Part shown: positions 26,082-34,657 of the stretch, piece by piece | Layout of the letters: every line of letters begins with the position of its first letter | Position numbering within the stretch: position 1 is the first letter of the stretch | Assembly (NCBI GenBank): GCA_002212985.1 | Contig: NBMY01000077.1 | Coordinates: forward strand, 1 to 64,000 | Direction: 5' to 3' | Source of the DNA: Sphingobacteriales bacterium TSM_CSS | GTDB taxonomy: Bacteria > Bacteroidota > Bacteroidia > Chitinophagales > UBA2359 | DNA length: 64,000 nt | Made by a program: the position numbers and the translations under genes | Notes under the pieces: generated by a model | Told to the model about the DNA's origin: nothing | What the model saw: the letters and a program-made list of their open reading frames with translations, nothing else | The model's database searches: none

Positions 26082-27716
26082 ATGCTTACAGGCTTTTTTT
26101 CCGTACCACAGCCTCAAAACGAACCTGTACTTTCCTATGCTCCCGGAAGCGCGGAAAGAACAGCCCTAAAAGCAGCCCTTAAAGCGGCAAAATCGGTTGT
26201 TGCCGATATACCCATGTACATTGGCGGCAATGAAGTGCGAACAGGCAACTTAGTAGCCATACACCCTCCGCACGAAAGAGCACATACCCTTGGGCACTAC
26301 CATAGGGGCAACAGCCAGCATGTGGCGCAGGCTATAGATGCTGCCCTTGCGGCCAAACCGGCATGGGAAGAAATGCCATGGGAACACCGCGCAACGATAT
26401 TCCTCAAAGCAGCCGATTTATTAGCCGGACCCTACCGTTATGCCATTAATGCGGCCACCATGCTGGGGCAATCCAAAAACGCATATCAGGCAGAAATTGA
26501 CTCTGCTTGCGAGCTGATAGATTTTTTGCGGTATAATGCTTACTTTATGCAGCAAATTTATGCCAACCAGCCCGCTTCTTCCAAAGGCGTTTGGAACCGC
26601 ATGGAATATCGCCCCTTAGAGGGGTTTGTACTGGCCATTACCCCTTTTAACTTTACCGCCATTGCCGGCAACCTGCCAACCTCTCCCGCCCTTATGGGCA
26701 ATACGGTGGTGTGGAAACCGGCCGAAACACAAATATATTCGGCCAATATTATAATGGCGGTGCTGCGCGAAGCCGGCCTGCCCAATGGAGTAATAAACCT
26801 TGTTTACACCGACGGCCCTACGGTAGGCAATACCGTTTTTGCCCACCCCGATTTTGCCGGCATACACTTTACCGGTTCAACCGGCACGTTTCAGTACATG
26901 TGGAAAACCATTGGCAGCAATATTGCCACTTATAAAACCTACCCGCGCATTGTGGGCGAAACAGGCGGTAAAGATTTTGTTGTTGCACATCCATCGGCAA
27001 AACCCGAGTTTGTGGCCACCGCACTCTCCAGAGGTGCTTTTGAATATCAGGGGCAGAAATGCTCGGCCGCATCAAGAGCCTATATACCCAAAAGCCTTTG
27101 GATGGAAGTGCGCGAACTGCTCACCGAAGACCTGATGGAGTTTAAAATGGGTACGGTGGAAGATTTTGGCAACTTTATTAATGCCGTTATAGACGAAAAA
27201 TCGTTTGATAAAATTGCTCAATATATTGAAGCCGCCCGAAACCACCCCGATGCCGAGATTATTGCCGGCGGAAATTATAGCAAAACCGAGGGCTTTTTTA
27301 TAGAGCCCACGGTTATTTTGGTAAAAGACCCGAACTATATCACCATGTGCGAAGAAATTTTCGGGCCGGTACTTACCGTTTATGTATATAACGACCACCA
27401 GTTTGAAGAAACGCTCGATTTGCTCAATAAAACATCGCCCTATGCCTTAACCGGTGCGCTGTTTGCCCAAGACCGGCAAGCTATTGCTATGGCTGCTCAT
27501 AAACTGCGCCACGCTGCAGGCAATTTTTATATTAACGACAAACCTACCGGGGCAGTGGTAAACCAGCAACCCTTTGGCGGCGGACGTGCTTCGGGTACCA
27601 ATGATAAGGCAGGTTCTTACCTCAACCTCATCAGGTGGGTGTCGGCAAGGTCAATTAAAGAAAATTTTGTGCCGCCGGCCTCTTATAAATACCCCTTCCT
27701 TAGCAGCGAAGAGTAA
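26082..27716 (+). CDS. pruA: L-glutamate gamma-semialdehyde (1-pyrroline-5-carboxylate) dehydrogenase
   Basis: A 544-residue aldehyde dehydrogenase of the ALDH4 type, which oxidises glutamate semialdehyde from proline breakdown to glutamate with NAD+. The N-terminus has NEPVLSYAPGS, typical of the group. Substrate and cofactor motifs: FTGSTGTFQ, GETGGKDF with the general-base glutamate, and EYQGQKCSAASRAY with the catalytic cysteine; EEIFGPVLTVYVY and FGGGRASGTNDKAG are at the C-terminal side. Length matches stand-alone PruA of Bacteroidota rather than the bifunctional PutA. Proline dehydrogenase is not adjacent. The Wzz-like gene starts about 120 bp after its stop. Confidence 0.95.
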   Translation: MLTGFFSVPQPQNEPVLSYAPGSAERTALKAALKAAKSVVADIPMYIGGNEVRTGNLVAIHPPHERAHTLGHYHRGNSQHVAQAIDAALAAKPAWEEMPWEHRATIFLKAADLLAGPYRYAINAATMLGQSKNAYQAEIDSACELIDFLRYNAYFMQQIYANQPASSKGVWNRMEYRPLEGFVLAITPFNFTAIAGNLPTSPALMGNTVVWKPAETQIYSANIIMAVLREAGLPNGVINLVYTDGPTVGNTVFAHPDFAGIHFTGSTGTFQYMWKTIGSNIATYKTYPRIVGETGGKDFVVAHPSAKPEFVATALSRGAFEYQGQKCSAASRAYIPKSLWMEVRELLTEDLMEFKMGTVEDFGNFINAVIDEKSFDKIAQYIEAARNHPDAEIIAGGNYSKTEGFFIEPTVILVKDPNYITMCEEIFGPVLTVYVYNDHQFEETLDLLNKTSPYALTGALFAQDRQAIAMAAHKLRHAAGNFYINDKPTGAVVNQQPFGGGRASGTNDKAGSYLNLIRWVSARSIKENFVPPASYKYPFLSSEE

Positions 27717-27838
27717 ACAGAAATACCCATAAATAACCGATTGTGCTAATAAAACATATTGCACATCCTTTTTTTGTGAGGATTTTGTTGCTGCCACACT
27801 AAATCAAGATTAACCGCCAACAAGCCGCAAGCCCTTTT

Positions 27839-28903
27839 ATGCCCGAAAAATTCCAATACGATGCTTCACTTAAAACAACCTTGCTGGTTATCAGAGATTA
27901 CCTGCTTGAGTTTGTGGGAAAATGGTACTGGTATGTGCTGGTTTGCGGTGTATTATGCGTGTTTGCCTATATTAATGCCAAGCGCAAACCAACAACCTAT
28001 ACCGCAACCGTAACCTTTATGACCACCTCCGATTCGCCCTCCCGATTTTCGGGTTTTATGCAACTTGCAGGGCAATTGGGCATTAATACCGGTTCGGCAG
28101 GCAGCGAACTGAAATCGGAAAAAATTGTTGAACTGCTTAGTTCAAAGTATATCATCTACAATACCCTACTCAAAAAAATTGACATAAACGGCAAGTCAGA
28201 TCTGCTTTTTAACCATTATATTGATCTCTTTGACTTGTCTGCCGACCTGGAGCGAGCCGATACCACTTTGCACAATTTCAGGTTTACCGCCACCGATGCC
28301 GACAAATTTTCGTTTAAAGAAAACAAAGTGGCCAGTATGCTGTATAAAGATATTTTTGAAACCTACCTCAGTACCAATACCAGCAAAAACGGTATTATGA
28401 AAGCCGAATGCACCACCAAATCGGAACAGTTTTCAAAGGAATTTACAGCAGAATTGGTAAAAACCCTGAGCGATTATTATATAAAGAAAACAGTGGAGCA
28501 AGAGTACGAGGCTTACCGGCTTATTGATAAACGGGTTGACTCTTTGTACCGCCTGCTCATAAGCAAGGAAAATGCCCTGGCCGAGTGGATTGACGACCAC
28601 CGCAGCGCACTGCGGGCCAATACCCTGCCTGCCACGGTTATGATGCAACAGCAACGCCTCGAAAGCGAAGCCGAAGTATTGAACGTAATGTATGCCGAGG
28701 CAGCCAAAAACCGCGAAGTAGCTAAAATGAATCTGGTAAGCGGCACACCCATTATACAAATTATTGATTACCCGACTTACCCGTTGCCCAAAAAGAAACC
28801 CGGCGCTCTTATTCCTTGTTTTTTAATGTTGGTGATATCGGGTGGTTTGCTCACCGTATTTTTTACCCTTCGTAAATTGGTGCGCGATGCCTTTGCTGCC
28901 TGA
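27839..28903 (+). CDS. Wzz-like polysaccharide chain-length determinant / co-polymerase membrane protein
   Basis: A 354-residue protein with two transmembrane segments: WYWYVLVCGVLCVFAYINA near residues 30-48 and PGALIPCFLMLVISGGLLTVFF near 320-342. The large region between them faces outward and includes a helical part (about 230-290). The second segment is preceded by the proline-rich PTYPLPKKKPG typical of Wzz/Wzc proteins, which govern surface polysaccharide chain length. It lacks the Wzc tyrosine kinase domain. No polysaccharide cluster adjoins it, although rfbA is 18 kb away. An unrelated role in envelope assembly is possible. Confidence 0.82.
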   Translation: MPEKFQYDASLKTTLLVIRDYLLEFVGKWYWYVLVCGVLCVFAYINAKRKPTTYTATVTFMTTSDSPSRFSGFMQLAGQLGINTGSAGSELKSEKIVELLSSKYIIYNTLLKKIDINGKSDLLFNHYIDLFDLSADLERADTTLHNFRFTATDADKFSFKENKVASMLYKDIFETYLSTNTSKNGIMKAECTTKSEQFSKEFTAELVKTLSDYYIKKTVEQEYEAYRLIDKRVDSLYRLLISKENALAEWIDDHRSALRANTLPATVMMQQQRLESEAEVLNVMYAEAAKNREVAKMNLVSGTPIIQIIDYPTYPLPKKKPGALIPCFLMLVISGGLLTVFFTLRKLVRDAFAA

Positions 28904-28968
28904 AAAATTTATGGATTTATTGCTCAAATTGACAAAAGTCATTGCACAGGGAAGTATATTAACCGAAA

Positions 28969-28994
28969 TTTGAAACTGAAAAGCGTTATTTTTG
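28969..28994 (+). promoter_or_regulatory. Candidate promoter of the small conserved gene at 29033
   Basis: TTTG at 28969-28972, a 14-nt spacer (shorter than usual) and TATTTTTG at 28987-28994. The ATG at 29033 is 38 nt downstream. Confidence 0.43.
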
Positions 28995-29032
28995 ACATTT
29001 AAAAAATAAAATAATTAAAAACTCTTTATAGT

Positions 29033-29392
29033 ATGCTAATTACCGACGAAAAAAAAATCAGTGAAATCCAAACCGAGTTTCATGCGAAGTTTCCATATTT
29101 GAAACTGGAATTTTACTCCCAACCACATACCGAAGGCGGCATTTCTGCCCATAATATGCTTGATGCGGGTAAAACAGTGGGCGAAGTGCGCACCATACAC
29201 CAAGAAGGCAACCTGAGCATAAACGGCAACCTGAAAGTTAGTACGCTTGAATCTAATTTCAAGGAAATGTACGGGCTGAATGTGCAGGTGTTTAGGCGAT
29301 CCAGAAAAATATGGCTTCAAACCACCGCTACCGATGAGTGGACGCTGGCAGAACAAAACCGCTTAGGCGAAGAAACCGGACTCTACGACTAA
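29033..29392 (+). CDS. Conserved small protein of unknown function
   Basis: A 119-residue soluble, charged protein with no signal peptide. It looks like a small conserved Bacteroidota protein without an assigned function: helix DEKKISEIQTEFHAKFPYLKLEFYS, a glycine-rich loop, then GEVRTIHQEGNLSINGNLKVS and an alpha/beta end KEMYGLNVQVFRRSRK. The C-terminus is acidic. It starts at the ATG at 29033, which follows a TAnnTTTG element. The next gene starts about 50 bp later on the same strand. No catalytic residue is evident. Confidence 0.72.
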   Translation: MLITDEKKISEIQTEFHAKFPYLKLEFYSQPHTEGGISAHNMLDAGKTVGEVRTIHQEGNLSINGNLKVSTLESNFKEMYGLNVQVFRRSRKIWLQTTATDEWTLAEQNRLGEETGLYD

Positions 29393-29445
29393 CCCCACGC
29401 TTTGGTAAACGCTTGCCAAATTCAAATGCCGGAAAACCGGATTAA

Positions 29446-29865
29446 ATGAACAGCATTTATATACTACAGCGTAGCAGTAGGGCAGGTATGGCCTTTTGCG
29501 TTGCCTGGCTGTTGCCGGCAATCTTGTTGTGTGTTTTACCCACCTGTAACACCAGCCCTGCGGGTGCAACCAAAAACGGCAGCACCGCAGAGGTTTCTAT
29601 ACCACAAGATACCATGGTGCGCATATTAATTGATATGCACCTGGCAGAAGCCATGATTCAAAGTGTGCGCCGCGACCGAGATACAACGGTAAAAGCGACT
29701 ATACAAGACTACTACAATACCATTTACAAAACCCACCATATTACCGAACAGCAATTCAAAGAGGCATTCGTTTTTTATAGTCAGGACATAGAAACATTAG
29801 ACAAAATGTATGACGACATGCAGATATTGCTTAGCAAAATGGAAGAGGAGGTAAAAGTAAAATAA
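29446..29865 (+). CDS. DUF4296-type putative lipoprotein
   Basis: A 139-residue protein with an N-terminal hydrophobic segment and a lipobox-like LPTCN (cysteine near residue 34), so probably a lipoprotein. The mature part begins with PQDTMVRILIDMHLAEAMIQS, a strong match to the start of DUF4296, and the final third is helical (FKEAFVFYSQDIETLDKMYDDMQILLSKMEEEVKVK). Members are common in Bacteroidota and their role is unknown. An alternative in-frame ATG at residue 15 would shorten the signal region. It is convergent with the aspartic protease gene, 14 bp away. Confidence 0.8.
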   Translation: MNSIYILQRSSRAGMAFCVAWLLPAILLCVLPTCNTSPAGATKNGSTAEVSIPQDTMVRILIDMHLAEAMIQSVRRDRDTTVKATIQDYYNTIYKTHHITEQQFKEAFVFYSQDIETLDKMYDDMQILLSKMEEEVKVK

Positions 29866-29879
29866 CCCTGCCGCCCGGG

Positions 29880-31118
29880 CTATATGGGCCGGGTTAATAC
29901 AAACTGTGTGCGAACCGTTTTCCCGTTTTGCCGCAATTTCAGCCTTATTTTTTTACCCGGTTTTTTGTTGAGCATATCATACAGTTCGCCAATGCTGGCA
30001 GTGTGTGCAAAAACACCGTTTATTGAAATCAGTTCATCGCCGGGTATAATGCCGGCCTGTGCCGCCGCGGAATTTGGGCGCACATAACTAACCGTTATGT
30101 TCTTGTAGGTAGCGCCTCTTGCTTCCAGTTGAATTCCGCTAAGGTCATACAAAAAAGGACTTTTTAAGTGCGAGTTAGGGTTAAGGTACATTTCCTGTTT
30201 GGGGTAGTTTAGTACTACCGTAAAGCGGCATAAAATATCGCCGCCCAAATTTCCATCCCAGTTGTTGTCTTGTTCTATAGCCAGTTGCAATGATTCATCA
30301 TCGGGAAACCCGGCTACCGGTTGCTTCATAACAAAACCGCCAAACGAGAGGCTGCCTAATCGTCCCATTTTACCCATTATATCACCGCTTAACCCGCGCC
30401 CAAGGTAAGAAACAATACAGGTATCGGGCAAAGGAACTTTTTGCTCAAACACCGTTAGTGCCTGTGTGGCACCGGTGTCAATAAGCAGGTTCAGTTTTGC
30501 CGTATCGGCTTTTGAGCCGGTAATAAGAGCCTCAATATAAGGTTTGCCGTTTTTGAGGGTTATTTTTGCCCGGTTTCCTTTGGCTTTGTATTTGTAATGT
30601 TGCGGGCTGTAGAGTTGAATGTATTTTTGACGATAGTTAATTTCGACAATAAACTTGCTAAACAGGTCATTACCAATAATACCATATACCGGTTTACCAA
30701 ACACCTCCGAAAAAGAAATTAAATCGGGGGGCAACACAACCAATTCCATATTACTGCCTTCTACTTCGGGCATATTCAGTTGAATACCGCCAATGAGCCG
30801 GGCTAAAATGGCATCGCCCTGTCCCAATCCCTGTATTTTTATGTTTCGCCCCCGGTTGGTTACGCCAATTACATTCAGCAACATGGGTTCGGTAATTACC
30901 GTAGTGCGCGAACCGGTGTCTAAAATAAAATTAACCTCCACCCTGTTGTTAATTTTTATGGGCAGCAGTATAAGGTTGTGTTGTATTTCAACCGGAATGC
31001 GCACCGTTTTGCGTTCGGGCGAGGTAAAGCGGAATTGGGCTTTTATAGGATTTACATGAACGAGCAAACAGGTAAACCACAGCAATAAAAGCCAATATTT
31101 ACCCCCTTTTTGGCGCAT
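29880..31118 (-). CDS. Double-DTG retropepsin-like aspartic protease with C-terminal PDZ domain
   Basis: A 412-residue exported protein (signal peptide about 1-27). Two catalytic DTG motifs are present: VNFILDTGSRTTV near residue 65 and LNLLIDTGATQAL near residue 210, so one chain supplies both lobes of a pepsin-like active site. A PDZ domain closes the protein (about 325-400: VSYVRPNSAAAQAGIIPGDELIS...). PDZ domains bind peptide ends and may position substrates. This family is known in Bacteroidota as an aspartyl protease with PDZ; its target in the envelope is unknown. The start ATG is at 31118. Confidence 0.9.
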   Translation of the reverse strand: MRQKGGKYWLLLLWFTCLLVHVNPIKAQFRFTSPERKTVRIPVEIQHNLILLPIKINNRVEVNFILDTGSRTTVITEPMLLNVIGVTNRGRNIKIQGLGQGDAILARLIGGIQLNMPEVEGSNMELVVLPPDLISFSEVFGKPVYGIIGNDLFSKFIVEINYRQKYIQLYSPQHYKYKAKGNRAKITLKNGKPYIEALITGSKADTAKLNLLIDTGATQALTVFEQKVPLPDTCIVSYLGRGLSGDIMGKMGRLGSLSFGGFVMKQPVAGFPDDESLQLAIEQDNNWDGNLGGDILCRFTVVLNYPKQEMYLNPNSHLKSPFLYDLSGIQLEARGATYKNITVSYVRPNSAAAQAGIIPGDELISINGVFAHTASIGELYDMLNKKPGKKIRLKLRQNGKTVRTQFVLTRPI

Positions 31119-31283
31119 GGCAGTTGTTGTTTTTGGTCTTGACCATTCAAAACAGTTAAAAAAAGTTTTTTTATGACTTTTATTAAGCCGTTTTGCTTTT
31201 TGGTGTGTTAAGTAATTGTAAAGATACGGTTTCTGTATGTAGCTTACCCCAACTTTTACTTACAAATTTGATAACAGCAATCT

Positions 31284-31853
31284 ATGCCCGCTTTAGAAAC
31301 CATACCCCTTGCGCTTGGCTATACCGCCCCCGCCTTTAACCTGCCCGATGTGGTAAGCGGCGAGTGCGTTAGTTTGGAAGAAATTAAGGGCCGCGTAGCA
31401 ACCGTGGTAATGTTTATTTGTAACCATTGCCCCTATGTAATACATGTAAACCCCGAATTGGTGAAAGTAGCCAACGATTACCTGCATCGGGGAGTGGCCT
31501 TTGTGGCCATCAGCAGCAACGACATAACCCTTTACCCCGACGATGCTCCTGCCAAAATGCGGCAACGCGCGCTGGAAATGAATTACCCCTTTCCTTATTT
31601 GTATGATGAAACTCAGGAAACAGCTAAAGCGTACCACGCTGTTTGTACTCCAGATATTAGTGTGTTTAATGCCGGTCTTCAATGTGTTTACCGAGGCCGC
31701 TTAGATGACTCGCGCCCCGGAAACAACCTTCCACTAACCGGTGCCGACCTCCGCAATGTGCTCCATGCCTTGTTACACGGCAACCCTTTGCCCGCAAAAC
31801 ACTACCCCAGCATAGGCTGCAGTATAAAATGGAAAGGGGAAGCGCCATATTAA
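31284..31853 (+). CDS. Thioredoxin-family (AhpC/TSA-like) protein
   Basis: A 189-residue thioredoxin-fold protein without signal peptide. CNHCPYV is a CxxC redox motif in the usual position after the first strand, and APAFNLPDVVSGE and GVAFVAISSNDITLYPDD match the redoxin family of thioredoxin-like proteins. It may reduce disulfides or act as a peroxiredoxin-like enzyme; partner unknown. A second pair of cysteines lies near the end (CVYRG and GCSIKW). The ATG at 31284 is natural. The decayed redoxin-like gene at 35390 belongs to a different subfamily. Confidence 0.87.
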   Translation: MPALETIPLALGYTAPAFNLPDVVSGECVSLEEIKGRVATVVMFICNHCPYVIHVNPELVKVANDYLHRGVAFVAISSNDITLYPDDAPAKMRQRALEMNYPFPYLYDETQETAKAYHAVCTPDISVFNAGLQCVYRGRLDDSRPGNNLPLTGADLRNVLHALLHGNPLPAKHYPSIGCSIKWKGEAPY

Positions 31854-31862
31854 CAAAAAAAT

Positions 31863-31893
31863 TTTGCAATATCGGTGAAAATGCGTATCTTTG
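31863..31893 (+). promoter_or_regulatory. Consensus Bacteroidota promoter of the cysteine-rich repeat gene
   Basis: TTTG at 31863-31866, a 19-nt spacer and TATCTTTG at 31886-31893: an exact match to the phylum consensus. The ATG is at 31948, so the leader is about 45 nt. This is the best promoter in the window. Confidence 0.78.
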
Positions 31894-31947
31894 TACCGAA
31901 ATTAATTTTTAACCTATTACTTGTCATTAAAAACTTTTCTGCATCTC

Positions 31948-32505
31948 ATGAAAAAAATTCTTGGTTTTTGTATCGTTCTTATTGCTTTACTTGCATTTAA
32001 CAACACTTTTGCGCAAACTTCAAATACCAGTCAAAATGGCAACGAAGCAAAACCTGCCTGCGCCGGTAAATCTGCCGCCTGTTGCAAAGACAAAAAAGGC
32101 ACCGCCAGCGCCGAACAAGGCAGCACCAAAATGGTAGAAGCCGGCGGCGTATCGGCCAATGCCAAGCCCGCCTGCGCCGGTAAATCTGCCGCCTGCTGTA
32201 AAGACAAAAAAGGCACCGCCACCGCCAGCGCCGAACAAGGCAGTACCAAAATGGTAGAAGCCGGCGGCGTATCAGCTAATGCCAAACCCGCCTGCGCCGG
32301 TAAATCTGCTGCCTGCTGTAAAGACAAAAAAGGCACCGCCAGCGCCGAACAAGGCAGTACCAAAATGGTAGAAGCCGGCGGCGTATCGCCCGAAGCCAAA
32401 CCCGCCTGCTCCGGTAAATCTGCTGCCTGCTGTAAAGATAAAAAATCGGCCGCTTCTTGCGATAAAGAGAAAAAAGCCGAAAATGCTACAACCCCGCAAG
32501 AGTAA
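31948..32505 (+). CDS. Exported cysteine-rich tandem-repeat protein, possible metal binder
   Basis: A 185-residue protein with a clean signal peptide (1-22, ending TFAQ). The mature part is four tandem units of 38-40 residues: KPACAGKSAACCKDKK followed by a Ser/Gly-rich spacer (ASAEQGSTKMVEAGGVS). Each unit has one cysteine then a CC pair, 13 cysteines in all with the final SCDK. Lysine and cysteine content resembles small metallothionein-like or metal-scavenging proteins, but no such family is recognised, so metal binding is only an inference. The start is the ATG at 31948. A consensus promoter precedes it and a strong terminator follows, so it is a one-gene transcript and likely well expressed. 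Confidence 0.82.
   Translation: MKKILGFCIVLIALLAFNNTFAQTSNTSQNGNEAKPACAGKSAACCKDKKGTASAEQGSTKMVEAGGVSANAKPACAGKSAACCKDKKGTATASAEQGSTKMVEAGGVSANAKPACAGKSAACCKDKKGTASAEQGSTKMVEAGGVSPEAKPACSGKSAACCKDKKSAASCDKEKKAENATTPQE
32050..32445 (+). repeat. Four tandem 114/120-bp coding repeats
   Basis: Units begin at 32050, 32164, 32284 and 32398. Spacing is 114, 120 and 114 bp; the 120-bp unit carries a 6-bp insertion (two codons, Thr-Ala). The fourth unit is partial (16 codons). Units are almost identical at DNA level, a sign of recent tandem duplication. Confidence 0.88.
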
Positions 32506-32528
32506 TTAACCGCTTTTGCTTGCTACTT

Positions 32529-32573
32529 CATCGGGTAACTTACAGTTGCACATGCGCTGTGGGTTACCCGATG
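32529..32573 (+). terminator. Strong Rho-independent terminator of the cysteine-rich gene
   Basis: A perfect 11-bp stem (catcgggtaac / gttacccgatg), extended by an inner acag/ctgt step, is followed by T-rich sequence (tttgttttagctgttttttt). It is 24 nt after the stop codon. Confidence 0.82.
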
Positions 32574-32698
32574 TTTGTTTTAGCTGTTTTTTTCCTGTCC
32601 TGAAACAAGAGGGGAACTTTTAAAACAAAACTATGGTTATATCAGGTACTTTACAACACATAATACCAATCTTTACACCATATTTAATTCCTTCAAAA

Positions 32699-32935
32699 AT
32701 GACATCAATACAATTTAATGGAAAAATAGTGCGCAAAAAAATTGGCCCCGGTTTTTGGGGAATTGAAGAAGACGGCAACGGCAACAAATGGTTTCCGGTA
32801 AACCTGCCCGAAGAGTTACAACAGGACGGATTACCCGTTTGGGTGGAAGGAGAAGAAATGCCCGATTTTGTTTCGGTATTCATGTGGGGAAGCGGTTTTA
32901 CTATTACCGGCTATAAAATTTTGCCCAACGCGTAA
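32699..32935 (+). CDS. Small conserved protein of unknown function
   Basis: A 78-residue protein without signal peptide. It reads as a small beta-barrel-like domain: QFNGKIVRKKIGPGFWGIEE, then GNKWFPVNLPEELQQDGLPVWVEGEEM and VFMWGSGFTITGYKIL. A glycine-rich turn pattern suggests an OB or SH3-like fold, but I recognise no name. The ATG at 32699 is chosen over the ATG at 32633, whose upstream residues are hydrophobic and unlike the rest. It stands between the terminator of the cysteine-rich gene and the subtilase gene; no operon partner is evident. Confidence 0.66.
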   Translation: MTSIQFNGKIVRKKIGPGFWGIEEDGNGNKWFPVNLPEELQQDGLPVWVEGEEMPDFVSVFMWGSGFTITGYKILPNA

Positions 32936-33054
32936 GTAAGACAGGAAAAACACCCGCCTGATACTTGAAATGCTTAATTACTGCCGTAAAAATTGTCTTA
33001 TTCTGACGACGTATGTTATGCTATTCACCTTTACCATAAAAACCAACATTTAGT

Positions 33055-34629
33055 ATGCTCTTTACGTCTGTAACCTCACAATACACCACTGCTTATTTGC
33101 TCATGTTTGCATTGGCTGTTTTATGGTCTTTATTATCGGCCAAAAAACGCGGTGGCAGCTTGGCTTCGTTTTTAGGCACCGGCTTTTTCCTGTCGTTGGC
33201 CTTTTACCTGTTTACCGTATTTCAGCACCGTTCTGCCATGGCGGTTAACCCCGTTTGGCTTTTGGTAAGAGATTTAGGGGTTATGCACCTTACTACTACC
33301 CTTGCAGCGCGTGCCGCTTTGTTTAAACCCGCACTGCTGTTGCTGTTAACCGGTATTTTATTGGCGTTGCCCTTTTACCGCAGCAACGTATTGCTTAACA
33401 GTTTTTCAGGGCAGTCGCTAGCTGCAGGCAGCCTTGACCCCAATGCCGAACTCCTTATAGATGTAAAAGATGCCCAACATACGGCAGCCATTCAAGACAT
33501 GTTAAACCCATACGGAGCAAGTTTGCAACCGGCTTTCCCTGCTATGCGCCACCCCGATTATGCCAACCTCGATGATTATTTTGTTATTGACCTGCCCGCA
33601 CAAAACGCAGGTAAAGCGCAGCAACTTTTAGAAGAACTGCAACAGCTTACCACAGAAGTAGATTGGGTAGAAACCAACGAGGTAATAACCTTAGACCCGC
33701 CCCAACCCACTCACTCCCTTAAAAAAGACAACAGTCCTTACCCTATTAACGATGCCCGATTGGGAGAACTGTGGGGTTTTAGCGCCATGAACATGGCCGG
33801 ATTGTATAACAATTTACTGAAAGGCAACCTGCGCCCCGCCAAAACTGCCCGAATTGCCATACTCGATACCGGCGTTGATGCCGCACACCCCGATTTGAAA
33901 GACAATTTTTTCACCACCGATGAACGCTATAATACCGATAAAATGGGACACGGAACCCACTGCGCCGGCATTGCTGCGGCAGTTTCAAACAACGGTATCG
34001 GTATTGCCTCGTTTTCGCCCGATAACAGTCTGGTAAAAGTAACTTCGGTAAAAGTGCTGACCGATAGCGGTATGGGAACCCAGCAATCTATTATTCAAGG
34101 CATCATTGAGGCAGCCGATAAAGACTATGATGTTATTTCCATGTCGTTGGGCGGCAGGGCAAACCCCGATGCCAACAAAGCCTATCAGGAGGCTGTTGAT
34201 TATGCCGCCAAATCCGGAGCTATCATGATTGCCGCCGCCGGCAACAGCAGCGACAACGCCAAAAACTACGTGCCGGCAGGATGCAAAGGCGTTATAACCG
34301 TGTCTGCCATTGACTCCGATTTAAAACTGGCAGAATTTTCAAACTATATTTCCGATGTAGAAATGGGTATTGCCGCTCCGGGCGTTGATATTTTATCTAC
34401 CACTCCCAACGGCAACTACGACCTTATGAGCGGAACCTCTATGGCCACGCCTTATGTGGCAGGGTTGGCAGGTATATTAAGAGCGGTAAATCCCAATTTA
34501 AACACCCGCAACCTGTACGATATTTTATCTCAAACAGGTATTGATACCAAAAATACCGCACAATCGGGCAAGTTAATTCAACCCGTGGCAGCTATGGAAG
34601 CCGCCATGCGACAGCCGGCGTCAAATTAG
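33055..34629 (+). CDS. Membrane-anchored subtilisin-like (S8) serine protease
   Basis: A 524-residue protein. The N-terminus has about three hydrophobic segments (10-28, 40-58, 95-112), so the protease domain is tethered to the membrane. A propeptide-like region (about 130-210) precedes the subtilase domain (about 255-510). The full triad is visible: D in RIAILDTGVDAAHPDL, H in GHGTHCAGIAAA, S in SGTSMATPYVAG; the oxyanion asparagine is in AAAGNSSDN. S8 proteases of this type often act in surface protein processing. The next gene (DUF697-SHOCT) starts 28 bp after its stop and is probably co-transcribed. Confidence 0.92.
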   Translation: MLFTSVTSQYTTAYLLMFALAVLWSLLSAKKRGGSLASFLGTGFFLSLAFYLFTVFQHRSAMAVNPVWLLVRDLGVMHLTTTLAARAALFKPALLLLLTGILLALPFYRSNVLLNSFSGQSLAAGSLDPNAELLIDVKDAQHTAAIQDMLNPYGASLQPAFPAMRHPDYANLDDYFVIDLPAQNAGKAQQLLEELQQLTTEVDWVETNEVITLDPPQPTHSLKKDNSPYPINDARLGELWGFSAMNMAGLYNNLLKGNLRPAKTARIAILDTGVDAAHPDLKDNFFTTDERYNTDKMGHGTHCAGIAAAVSNNGIGIASFSPDNSLVKVTSVKVLTDSGMGTQQSIIQGIIEAADKDYDVISMSLGGRANPDANKAYQEAVDYAAKSGAIMIAAAGNSSDNAKNYVPAGCKGVITVSAIDSDLKLAEFSNYISDVEMGIAAPGVDILSTTPNGNYDLMSGTSMATPYVAGLAGILRAVNPNLNTRNLYDILSQTGIDTKNTAQSGKLIQPVAAMEAAMRQPASN

Positions 34630-34657
34630 TTTATTTAAATTTTTTAAAGTTCAAAAA

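Noticed and set aside
32020-32499. Repeated minus-strand frames across the cysteine-rich gene
   Set aside because: Again the by-product of a tandem DNA repeat; the plus strand has the signal peptide, promoter and terminator.
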